Of a stretch of DNA of 64,000 nucleotides, positions 46,725 through 57,033 are shown in pieces. The notes under the pieces were generated by a model that was not told where the DNA came from, ran no database searches, and worked only from the letters and a program-made list of their open reading frames with translations. How positions within the stretch are numbered: the stretch's first letter is position 1; every line of letters begins with the position of its first letter. Location: contig JBANDB010000004.1 of assembly GCA_037576215.1 (NCBI GenBank), positions 5,208,001 through 5,272,000 on the forward strand, in the 5' to 3' direction. This stretch comes from Armillaria gallica (taxonomy: Eukaryota; Basidiomycota; Agaricomycetes; Agaricales; Physalacriaceae). The translations under genes and the position numbers were made by a program.

Positions 46725-47182
46725 TATACCTGCAACGGAAATATCAATCAGTATCATCGCAACAGTATAAGCACGCTGCACGTACAACTATTATGTGATA
46801 TCTAATAGTCAGAGCGATTTGTTTTGCTGGTGGGATGTATAGATAGTTTGACGAGCAGTACAGAGAGTGGTAAGTCGCGGTAACAGGGAACAAGATTGTA
46901 AGAAAGGGAAAAAAAAATGGAACAGAATATTCTAGGCCACGGCGTTGACGCGGGTGAAACGTAATGGAATCCTTCAGCAGCGAAGCAAGACTGGCCGGAC
47001 AACCACAAACAAATCCACCCCTACTAAACGCAGCGCACCATCCAGCGTGGGGGCTTGGCGATTTAAGGCAGTTGCGAGATAGATGAGGGTAGGATCCAGG
47101 CCAGAGTACAGTTCCCACGCCACTCGCAGACGCGTCACCGGCACTTCGTGACTTTTGCACTGCTGGAGATGTACTACCACTG
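46725..47182. other. F-box copy 2 upstream region
   Basis: This 458-bp stretch holds the 5' flank of F-box copy 2 and the truncated left border of the duplicated block Y. No gene is seen. Confidence 0.35.
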
Positions 47183-48085
47183 GAGGCAACTTACCTTCTA
47201 TGCAAAATGCACTTGAAGCCCTCGCCGACACGGAGACGTCGTTCTATCATTCTGTGCAGTACTTGATAACCCAAACCGCCATTTCGCTCCATCGATTGAG
47301 GAAACCATCCTCTCGATCCTTGAGCCCCTCCGTGACGTTACTATCGATTTCCTTACTCCAGTCCACACAGCTTGGTCAAATATAGAGATGCTCTTGGACA
47401 GCTTTTCATATACCGTACTCCATGATTCCATGCAGGATCCCGCTTGTTTTGCTGAGAACTACGACTCGATGCGATCACATGCTCAGGATGCGAGGGGTAT
47501 TTCCCCCCTTCTCGACACGACCATTACGAACATTGAGGGCCCACTCATCGTTGAGCTGCGAGGGTCGTACGGCCTCGAACCCATCCTCTGCACCTTCAAA
47601 TGGCTTCCTTGGTCGTCCGACATCCATGCGGGTTATCTTCTGGATGATGTGCCTCAACTGATACGTGCGCTGCACAGGTACTGCTGGGTTGCCAACTTAC
47701 CATGGAATACATCAACACCATTGAGACATATCTCGTCGGTCTGCAGGATCTAGTCGGAGAGGATTTTCATGTGGGACCTCTGAACAACCGCAAAGAGATC
47801 GGTGAAGGGCTACTCAAGCTCAGTAGATATGCGAATCATCATACCACGAACTCCTTCCTTTGCCCTCGTCAATTTGGACGGAGAGGCGGAGAGATGCCGG
47901 TCAGGAAGTTCGACTGCGTGGGCCGAACATATTTGTGAAATTAGCCTATATTTTCATCAATGATTCGTTGAAAATTTCTGTTATCGTTCGCATCTCACTT
48001 GGATCTCCATGTAGACTATTTGTATTGGCGAAATCAAGTTTGAGTTGGTACCTTTACGCGTGTATCATCTCCTTTACGATAATAA
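47183..48085 (+). pseudogene. Unknown gene Y, copy 2, 5'-truncated and frameshifted
   Basis: Homologous to 43317-44185 in the same orientation. The coding part reads LPSMQNALEALADTETSFYHS, then a 47-bp intron starting gtgcag, then EETILSILEPLRDVTIDFL through MRSHAQDARGISPLL and FKWLPWSSDIHAGYLLDDVPQLIRALHRYC. At about 47690, eight extra bases compared with copy 1 (tgctgggttgccaactta against tgccgggcta) throw the frame off. The lost frame resumes as MEYINTIETYLVGLQDLVGEDF. The 5' exons of copy 1 are missing. Each copy is broken at a different place, so both are decayed. Confidence 0.6.
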
Positions 48086-48167
48086 GCGAGAGTAAATTCA
48101 CAAAGTGCGACTTCTGGAGAGATGGTGAAGAAAAGCGAGGCCACGAATGACAAAATGAGAACTGAGA

Positions 48168-48230
48168 CAGGAAACTGCCAGTTCAACGTCAATCACTACC
48201 GTAATCGAGAAATCGTTTAAAAGTACCTCC
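48168..48230 (-). repeat. Fragment matching an intron of the RNase-like gene
   Basis: About 60 bp match 54887-54945, covering most of intron 2 of the RNase-like gene (actttaaacgatttctcga and gttgaactggcagtttcc on the minus strand) plus a few exon bases. It lies directly left of duplicated block X copy 2. It is an intron relic, not a gene. Confidence 0.7.
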
Positions 48231-48253
48231 TCAAGGGTCGGATCCACATCGAG

Positions 48254-48622
48254 AAATGATAGATATTTGTGGATCCTCAAAGGATTCCTGAGAACTTCTT
48301 AGTCCAATCTACCAAATTGAATGCATGTTATTTCTGAATAACAATAGAGAGAAATGCATTTTTTAAACCATGTGTCGTGCGAAGCTTTCTGGATGTCGGG
48401 GTTCTGTTCTCGAGGAACGAGATTCTCGGATACTCCAAAGATTCTCTAACAGCTGTAGCTCGCCAATAGGAAATTATGGAGACAGAGATGCGTGTTGTAA
48501 TGTATGTATATGGTACTTGCTTCGCTTTGTTGTGTATGTAAAAACTCACGAGTGCATCAAAGACGTGAGCGAGTGATCCAAAATATTCAAAGTCAGCAGA
48601 TCAAGGACTGTGTTGCGACCAC
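48254..48622 (+). repeat. Duplicated block X, copy 2 (peptidase 3' end)
   Basis: Copy of 42708-43076. It begins with tcgagaaatgatagatattt, the last intron/exon border of the peptidase gene, and contains the whole final exon in degenerate form (RYLWILKGF then a changed ending) and the 3' flank. No upstream peptidase exon is present, so it is non-functional. Confidence 0.85.
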
Positions 48623-48708
48623 TCTAGTAGTTCGTACAACTCTACTCTCCATGCCGTACATTCCTTCTCGACCAAAGTTCGCATGCATTATATACATCAC
48701 TGAATTAT

Positions 48709-51206
48709 TCATGTTATGATCCACGCTTGAGTATTACTTGTCATGGTCCCTTCTAACACGTCGTCCGGTTTAATACCTGAAAGGCCACCCGAAGCCACCA
48801 GTTTCAGGTAGCCCACGATGTGCACAACCAAAGGCTCCGAGCTATCTCCTGCGACATTATTTTGGTTCATGTCTACAATCGCGACATCCCCGTTAATGTG
48901 CTGGGGACGGAAGATCAACGCTGGCCTTTCAGGTAGCTTGACCTCGGAAGTTATACCCAAAACATCAAACTCGTACTTGATCCCACTCGCGCGATCTATA
49001 GCAAAGTATTTGCTTCCCACTGGTCGGCGACATGCCGCGTTATAAAAAATGAACCCTTTAAACGTAGCATGCAAGCCTTCCGAGTCGCATGCGCCAGGTG
49101 GTCCGAAGGACTCCAACCGGAAAATGGGGAAATTGAGAAGAGACCGCGGAGCCCATCGGTACGGAGCATGACCTATCCTCTCCCAATCTCCAAAGATAAT
49201 ATCGCTGGGAACGTCTCGTGTCATCTGGAGAAACTTGGCCATTCTACCATCCGCATCCGGTATGTCAACCAAGTCTTTAACATCCATCCCCAAAGTAATC
49301 GCTAGAATGACTGCTTCATCTTCCATTTTACTCGTGGAGCGATGTTTCACGGCAAAGCAGAGAGACTGGAGAGCAGTTCTTGTTACGATAATGGAAAACC
49401 CACCTCCGAAATCGTTTGTTTCGACTTCGGTGCTCTTCCGTAAGATGGATAGCGGGGGTATTCTGTCGCGAATAAGCTCTCCGATGTCCTCACGACAACA
49501 TACTTGCGAGACGAGCATTTCGATTTCATCTAACGCAGACTGTATTGGTTCCAGTCCATCAAGCATCTGAACATGTAGTTTTTGCGCCAATGCTGCCTCC
49601 TACAGGGTCCAAAGTCGTCGGGTCCACCCTACAAAAGCCATGACAAGATCCGACTCCAACGCTGATACTCGCTGAGTATCTACACGTTGGAGTTCCTGAT
49701 CGAGGACCAATACAGCGTCCGCACATCTATACGTGTTCCCCATTAACTTGATTGCCTTTTTCCTGTACGCATGAAGGTGTTTGGCGACAGGAATACAAAG
49801 AGTGTCGATCCAAACAGCTGGCCGATATGCTCCCGGCCCCTGCAGACTTGAGGTATGTTTACGCAGACGACGTATTTGGCACAATGGGAGAGCATTTTCG
49901 CCGGGGTTCCCAAGTCCATGAGACCCTTGGACACAGCCATTGGATTATCACTATCAATGAATGAAAGAGAGCAACACTCACAAACGTGCGAGATCGCAAC
50001 ATAGTGATGGTCCTCGCTCACAGTAAGCTTATCGTCATCCTCAATGAAGACCCTCGGCACCTTCCCCTTCTCCAGAATGCTTCTCAGCTTTTCAGGATCC
50101 AAGACAACCGATTCGCAGCGACATTGCGACTCCACGTGCGCTTGCACGTAGTGATCCTCGTTGATTTGATCTGCTAAGCACATAAAATCGTTGCATCTGC
50201 TGTGGTCCATCGGCCAACGCGGTACACATGTGGCAAAAAAGTTGTAAGAGCCATCCATGCGTTCCAACAACTTGCACTCGCTTCTACACCAGCCACTGGC
50301 CAGTAATTCTTTGCTCGCGAAATCCTTCAGCTCGTCCCACCTAGCGGGAAACGACTGCTGGATTTGAGGATTCATCAGAAAGCGAATCTCGGACAAATCG
50401 CATCGCCTCGATTTGAGCAACGTCAATAGGACCGCCCGAAAGGCGAGGCGTATCGAGAGGAGAACCTTGCATTCGGAGTATGCCAACGCTTGCGTTTCCG
50501 CCTTCCTTGGACCGCCATACGTGGAAATAATAGTCTGGAGGGACATGACGTGTTTAACGACATTGAGCATGCGAGCTATTCGGTCTGCCTGCTCTTCAGC
50601 GTTATAAGCATTCAAAGAAGCCAGCCATTCGGTCACAAAGTCGTTCAGGACTGAGGTCGAGACCATGCTTAGTCCATCTTAGACAAAGTTGACACATTTG
50701 GCTTCGACGCTTGAACCGCATAACCCGCAGATTGAGGACACCTCTGCGATTACACCAAAGAATAGCCATGCCTGAAGGAAAGCGACTTCTTCTGCAAAAG
50801 TCAAAACACTTCCATCTATCCGATAGCATTTGAGTGTCAGCGAATCCTGAGGCCTCCTGGCAAGCATTTCTTCTGGAATAGATCGCCTTCGGCATGCATA
50901 TTGGGAATCTAAGTCATGTAAATCCCAAACAATTTCATTGGGAAATTTCCGATGTTCCGCTTTGCCATCAAGCATCCAGCCTATTCGTTCTGGGAAGTCC
51001 CAAAACCCTCGTGGGTCGTAGTCGTATGGAGCCGAACGACATAGATAAGGAACAGAGAATGCAATGAAATGGGGGCGAGGCGCATGCTTTCCGTTGCCTT
51101 TGAAGCTTGGGGTTGATCTACCTTGAAGTGCGCGCCGACTCCAAGATTTCAGAATCCAAGCAGAAAAAGCTACAGCAAAGAACGCGGAGAAGACCAGAGC
51201 GGGGGT
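48709..51206 (-). pseudogene. HET-domain (heterokaryon incompatibility-type) gene with two in-frame stops
   Basis: From 50666 (MVSTSVLNDFVTEWL) exon 49982-50666 joins exon 48709-49925 through a 56-bp GT-AG intron, keeping frame over 634 codons. HET motifs are in order: HYVAISHVW then SHGLGNPGENALPLC, VWIDTLCIPV, KAIKLMGNTYRCADAVLVLD and RRLWTL-stop-EAALA. In that last motif family members have glutamine (RLWTLQEA), and here CAG is replaced by TAG at 49600-49602. The frame also continues upstream through TAA at 50679-50681 into SICGLCGSSVEAKCVNFV and a 175-codon open region with GFWDFPERIGW, entered by an acceptor at 51206. The first exon was not found. HET proteins trigger cell death on non-self fusion. 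Apart from the two stops the gene looks complete. Confidence 0.82.
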
Positions 51207-52161
51207 CTGCAAGCGTAGAATGTGAGAACATGAATGCAAAAGTGAAGACAAAAGATTACTGTTGAATAAAATGAGCTGCGACTAGGCATTTTCTATGTGT
51301 GTTCAGACGAAGAAAATGATAATGTCTATGACAGGAAAGTCTTAGTGAAATCTGAGTGTGTAAGTGAGAATAAAAGCGGTGGGATGTTCAATCGACTCAC
51401 GGCGAGTATCCCTCGTTGGGGTAGATGTGCACGTTCTCATTCAGAGCTGCCGTGGCCACTGCGCGCCACAATATTAAACCAATACCAGTGCCTCACGAAG
51501 GCATCGTGGAGGTGCACGACAGGAGGATTTGAGGCACGTGATCTAGTCTGATGCCCATGCGAACCGAGCGCGCAAATTTTCTTTCCCCACCATCGCACTC
51601 AAGTCAAGCTACAGACATCTGACTCTACATCCACAGTTGGTTTGTGCCAAGGCAGCGCAAAAAGACTCGTATGTCTTAGTGCTCTGGTTTCACAATCTCG
51701 TTCGTCGTCTTCATGGCGAGGAGGTTTTGTTCAAAAAATAGCTATACACCGTTCGCTCTTTTAACTGGTACAAATTCAGCACGAGTTCGTAATCGAGGAT
51801 CCAGGATGAGTCTGACTAACACGTGATTCTCTTGCTTCACTACCACCACTATACCACCGCTACCTCAGAGGCGCGTCGAGCAGCGGCGTCTTGAATTTTC
51901 TTCTATCCGAGGCGCTGAAACTACAGGCAACAAAGGCCAGCTACGCATAGGCACCTTCACTGTGGGCTAGTTGCTAGACGCTATCAACGACGGTCCGGTG
52001 CCTCTGCGGAGTTCAGTATAGGTCGGTTCGAAAAAGGGATACTTGGTGAGTGAAAATCTTCTCCATGGCGATCTTGAGAATCTGACAGTAAAATCCAGCT
52101 CAATACATGCGCTCGCCTTGTTCAAACTAATTGCCTGCATTCATATTCGACAGCGTTTGTG
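51207..52161. other. Intergenic with duplicated promoter segment
   Basis: No gene was resolved at 51207-51830. From about 51840 to 52161 the sequence matches 56720-57033, the 5' flank of the intact membrane-protein gene, including words such as gaaaaagggatacttgg and tctccatggcgatcttgagaatctgacagtaaa. The tandem duplication therefore included the promoter. Confidence 0.6.
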
Positions 52162-53638
52162 ATGACTCTCGACGACACCAAGTTGGGAGGCTCTTCTCTT
52201 CCACAAGATACTCAGAGCGCTCCCGCCTTGCGTTCACCTGCTTGCATATCTACCCGCTGGCCAGGCTTCTATCGACAACCTATCGAGAACGACATCATAG
52301 ACGGGACAGACTGAATCGATTCCTTATGGAAAATCTTACATCGCGCAAATCCTTCAAATTCGCACCGTACTTCCAGATGCTTTGACTCCACGTGTAGGAG
52401 TGTATTCAAAGTGACTTCCGTCCATTTGTAAGCCCAACGTCCATTTCCCTTCCTTTACTTGGCTGACTCGAAGTCCTGGAAGTCTGATCAGATCGCGCAT
52501 TGAAACGAAAACACTCTATATCATCTACGATATCCTCGAATGCAGAGGATACATCGAAAGCGTCTGCCCTGGGCTCATTAACGACATCCTCCAAGAAATC
52601 AAGGACAAGAACTCGGATACTGTAGAATTCAGTGTCGAGCTTCGTCATCGATGCAAGATTGCCGGGCCAGAATTAGAAGACAAGATGTCGATGTTGCAAG
52701 CGGTAGTTACCAGACAACACAGAGTCAGTCCAAATCTGTTCCTGCAGTTATACGAAACTTTATCATCGCTCAGGATTTCAACCCTAAGAATTTTGTCAAA
52801 ACTATGGATTACGTCTACTACGGAAGCCTTTTGATACTTTTCTTGATCATTGTTCGGTCTTGGCTGTGGCAGCCCCACAAGTCCGAGTTTTATGCTTGGT
52901 TGCTTGGTGTTCAGTTTACGACTTCCTTCAGTACGTCTTATTCTGACACCAATTATGACCGACTGCTGCTCATCTCATTCAGCATCCGACGCACATTCGC
53001 GTGCGCACGATATTGTCCCAGAGTTCGACGACTTGAACACCAACACATTCCAGCTGATTTGGGCTGTGAGAGATATGGCAGGGCTGCTGACCCTCATAGC
53101 CGAGTCCGGAGGTTCACCGTTTCCTGATGTGTTGCACGCAGAGCGGTTCCTACAGGCATTCCGAGCTTCCGTATGTTGTTTTCCTCTCTTTTCACATGTC
53201 GTTTATTTGAGCATTTACATTATCAAGTTCCTGGGAGGACGTGAAGAGTTATCTAAACTTAGGTTGTGGCTGCAGGAGAGGCATTGCTGGACTGACAAAA
53301 ATTTTGGCGCGCACCATTGGAACGACCCTGACAACAAACTACTCCGCACCCGCTATACCGCCTACCAGGCATCGTCGGCTCAGCGCGTTCTTCCTCGTAT
53401 TTCTCCGTTCTCCAGTATGGGAGCGACTCGCATATACACGGAGGTTCTTAGAGCGATCTCTCGCGACAACGCGACGGACTCATCCCGGCGGAATGGATAT
53501 CGACGTCTCGCCACTGCAGAACCGGAAGCCGGTGCTACTGCACCTATTCCTGTTTCCATTGCTTCGGGAGATGGCCTCTCAACGGCGAATTCCAGTTATG
53601 CTCGGGCGGCCGCCCAGGACACGAAGGATTCTGCATGA
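52162..53638 (+). pseudogene. Broken tandem copy of the membrane-protein gene
   Basis: Starts MTLDDTKLGGSSLPQ and follows the intact gene at 57034-58555. At 52312-52314 the codon is TGA in PIENDIIDGTD-stop-ID, where the intact copy has TGG (57184-57186). Later exon 1 sequence diverges and the GT donor of the paralogue is not preserved. Exons 2-5 remain readable: KTLYIIYDILECRGYIESVCPGLIND, then DFNPKNFVKTMDYVYYG, then LNTNTFQLIWAVRDMAGLLTL, then KLRLWLQERHCWTDKNFGAHHWND. The C-terminal tail ends DTKDSA before the TGA at 53636-53638. Family unknown. The late exons are well preserved, so inactivation looks recent. Confidence 0.7.
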
Positions 53639-54003
53639 GTAGTTGACTGGCTCGGTGCACTACTTGCTACTATTCTTCTCATCTCGCTTCTTCTGGCGTG
53701 ACGATCTTCTCTTTTTCCCTTCACTCGGGGCGTTGGCTCGAAATTGATATGTATGGCCCAACTTGAATGAAATGTTACTCTCGTTTCGGATGACTAACGA
53801 ACTATACCGTACTGGTGTCGATCTGTCTGACCATCCCGGTCGCAAGTAGTGCAAGTGATTCTTCTCGAGATGATAGCTGATAAAGCATGTACTATGTACT
53901 TTGACCGCTGCGCCTTAACTCTTGTCTACGTTGTCCGTTTACCACCGACGGGTTGGCTACTTAGATGGAATTCCCGTTACATAAGATACAGATGTGTATC
54001 CCG

Positions 54004-54393
54004 TCAACTTGCGAGGATCACCAATTTTTGTCTATACTGACTGAGGCTCAGCACCTTTAAATCCTGACTGCGTTGTGCGACAGAGATCGAAGCTTGATAT
54101 TCAAATTGCGAAACGTCGCTCTCTCTCGTGGTCCATCGTTGCCCGTCGATCAATGTAATCAGGTCATCAAGTCTCGGCTTGATTAGTGACCAGTATCTCC
54201 TGCGTGTCTTGTCCAGTATCAAAAGAGCTAACGACTTCCGTGGTTCGATATTCAAGCCATGTTCCAACGACTCTATGTAATGGTCAATTCGACTGGACCA
54301 TCTGGTTCCGTCATTTGCGATTTTCACACCTACAACCGTCTCCCCGTCCAAACGCTGTATAAAGTGGGTACGTACAGTACTTCGCTCAAACAA
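54004..54393 (-). CDS. Hypothetical coding fragment
   Basis: An open minus-strand frame with smooth composition (VRTHFIQRLDGETVVGVKI, HYIESLEHGLNIEPRKSLALLIL, RRRYWSLIKPRLDDLITLIDG) that ends at 54004. It has no ATG at its 5' end (TTG at 54393), so it would be an internal or last exon. No upstream exon or family was recognised. It may be a remnant. Confidence 0.35.
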   Translation of the reverse strand: MFERSTVRTHFIQRLDGETVVGVKIANDGTRWSSRIDHYIESLEHGLNIEPRKSLALLILDKTRRRYWSLIKPRLDDLITLIDGQRWTTRESDVSQFEYQASISVAQRSQDLKVLSLSQYRQKLVILAS

Positions 54394-54686
54394 TGCCCTC
54401 GTACTGCCTCTCGATGCGTGAACTAGGATGGCCTCTCGAGAAGAATGATTAATACTGAGGTCCCTTTACTGTGCATACTCGATATCTTAGTCTACTGAGT
54501 AAGAATTACAGATATCTGTTACCATCTGTTGTCTTTCCGGTGTGTTCATATTCTTCAACGCTGAGAAACCCGGATTTAATTTCAGGAGAATCGTCTTTGA
54601 GGAAATTAATTGGACAAATCAATTGAAAAGTTATGGACGTATACATAGAGTCTCTGACATATACTATCGAGATCTTCGACACGTCC

Positions 54687-55259
54687 TTAAGACCCATGAC
54701 ATAAAACAAATGGGTTTCCAGAAATTCCGTCACGGAAAGTGATTACACTGAGAAAATGCTTGAGCCGGCGTAGTAGAACGGAAGACAAATACGTACGCGC
54801 AGTACACTGGCCCATCCTTAGCAAGAGTGTAAATGACACGGTCAGGACCTGGATCGCCATTGGTGTATGGCAGCTCATGGAGGATGGGAAACTGCCAGTT
54901 CAACGTCAGTCACTACCATAATCGAGAAATCGTTTAAAGTACTGCAAAGAAGGTCGTATCGCTATCACTAGGGCACCGCAAGGGCAGATTATCAACGTTA
55001 TTGAACTTCCGAGGGTAATCCAGCTCTGCGCGTCGCAGTCAGATTGATATATAAACATGGTATTGGCATTCGACTCACCGCTTCCAATGACTGGCATGGT
55101 CCGAGAAGCCCCAACTAGTACGGCTTCCTTCACAGCGTCAGGGGTGTAGGTGTCGTTCGGGCCGCACACGACAGTACCAGACGGCCAATCGCGTCTAGTA
55201 GGGGTGGCCATTGCAAGGGCCAGTAGAGAAGATACGAAGAGAAGGGACCATTGGAACAT
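54687..55259 (-). CDS. Secreted RNase T1-fold protein lacking most catalytic residues
   Basis: Four exons (55079-55259, 54943-55025, 54797-54891, 54687-54747; introns 53, 51 and 49 bp) give 139 residues. A signal peptide (LLFVSSLLALAMATPTRR) precedes VVCGPNDTYTPDAVKEA, then YPRKFNN, FFAFPIL, GDPGPDRVIYTL, YCAVITF and FVLCHGS, the ordered blocks of guanyl-specific ribonucleases (N1/T1 family). In RNase T1 the active residues are His40 (in YPH), Glu58 (in YYEWPI), Arg77 (in DRVV) and His92 (in VITH). Here they are Arg, Ala, Arg and Phe. Only the arginine remains, so it should not cut RNA in the usual way, yet frame, splice sites and cysteines are intact. Similar inactive RNase-fold secreted proteins are known effectors in powdery mildews (RALPH group). 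Its role here is unknown. Confidence 0.85.
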
Positions 55260-57033
55260 CGTGAAGAAATTTGAAGGACCGGGTAGTAGCTCTTCAGATA
55301 CTTGAATGTCTGAGAGAAGACAAGTATATATACCTAGGGATCGGATTACCGAGCGAAATCAGTTTTAAGGGGACAGATAACTGAGATTTCAAGCTTCACA
55401 ATTGGGTGTAGATCCATAAGAGCTGTCAATTTGTATGGCGCGTGTCACTTTTGACGCGTAAGGCGAATGCCCAGAATCGTTTCCCTCTTGATACGAACCT
55501 ATTATCAATGTGTAAACGATTCTTCGACGCTCACACCGCGAGACTGACCTCGGATAGGACTAGCACAATGATGTTTGCCAGTCGTCCACGTACACTTGAC
55601 CGAAGGCATTGACTGAAGGATAAGTTCGACAGATGTTTGATTTCGCCGGATTTACTGTGCATGCCTTGTCCGGACCTTTGAGAAGTATCTGTAGGGATTG
55701 AAATAGGATTTGAATTTTCTGCTTCTTTCTTTATGGTGGGTTTGACGCGTCTGTGGCGTGTGAATATATTTACCTCTGACCTCTATGTGCCTCGTGCGAC
55801 TTATGTGCGACCGTCTCACCAATCGTACTGTCTGTAGAAGTTCGAAAGGATCCGACCGACAAGTACGTCTTCGGCTCTGAGCCGAACATGTAAGGCGCTC
55901 TAGAACCAGAGGAAAGCCTTTTAGAAGTGCCATAGACGCGTAATGATGGTGATGCCAGCGCTAGGTCTCAATGCAGGGAGCCAGATTTCATACTTGGAAC
56001 GCATCGCAGTGCGGTCGAGTCGTATTCGGCTTCGTTAGTCGATCTTGGCAAACGACGAGCTCACATTCATTTCATCCTACGAAGCATGTGTCCCACGCGT
56101 AGGCTGCCACAAGTGCCAACGCTGAAGGATTCTTTCGGGACCTTTGGATTGGGGTAGTTCGTCGAAGTATGGAACACGATATAGACCCAGGACTCCACGT
56201 TTCGTTGGTATTGTTTCGACACAAGTGTTGATGATGTCCACACGGTTATTGTAAACCTACTTATTCGAACACTCCGTTAAATCTGACGTGGTCCTGTCAG
56301 TCAGCCAGTCGCAGAAGGTTACAATCTGCGACGCACCCAACTGTGCATACAAAGGCAATAGGCACCTTTACCCAGCTGTCGCGGGCTCTTCAGGGCCGGA
56401 CGCTTGTCGATGATGCAGGATGGAGGCCATCTGACGTTCTGCCTTGTTTCAGGTCCTTCCGTTCGAAATATGCGACAGCGAACGACGAAAGCAGATTGTG
56501 AGAAGGGTGTTGCAGAGCAACTCAGTCTTCCTGCGGCTAGGATGCCGGCCGTTCCTTTTGCATCGACAGCGCAGCCCTCCCTTTCTTCCAGAGGCATATG
56601 CTCTTGTCGTCGTCCATATACTGGGAAGGGCATTCCCTGGTGACGAGCCGGCGCTGGCCTTGTTGGTATCGGCGATGAGGAAGTTCGTGGTCGTAGGGAT
56701 CGGAGTCTGTCGCTGACACGTGCTTCTTGCTTCAATACCACCACTACCTCAGAGTCGCGTCCAGTAGCGGCATTCGAGATTTCCTATCTATCTTCTAGTC
56801 GAGGCGCCGCGACTCTAGGCGATACAATACAGCTTCACTATCGGCATCGAACAGTTGATTGCTCAACGACGGCCCAGCTATTAGCGCTATTCGAAAAAGG
56901 GACACTTGGCAAGTGATATTTTTCTCCATGGCGGTCTTGAGAATCTGACAGTAAATTCAGTTCAATATATGCGCTTGATTCAATTCAATCTGATTACCTG
57001 CATTCCTATATCTGCCGATTCGAATATTCTATC
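55260..57033. other. No supported gene (1.8 kb)
   Basis: Contains the RNase-like gene promoter (TATA-like tatatatacc near 55326) and, at 56720-57033, the 5' flank of the membrane-protein gene. A plus frame at 56444-56716 (CDSERRKQIVRRVLQSNSVFL) and an antisense one overlap; neither shows a known domain or splice chain. Confidence 0.35.

Noticed and set aside
50638..50710. An intron removing the TAA at 50679 in the HET gene
   Set aside because: Donor/acceptor combinations with acceptable length either lead to a new stop or need a poor donor (gtcctc). The in-frame continuation matches the family layout, so a nonsense change is simpler.
54906..55259. RNase-like gene as a truncated gene ending at 54906
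   Set aside because: The simple frame ends there, but three short GT-AG introns recover the complete RNase fold through to 54687, so it is not truncated.
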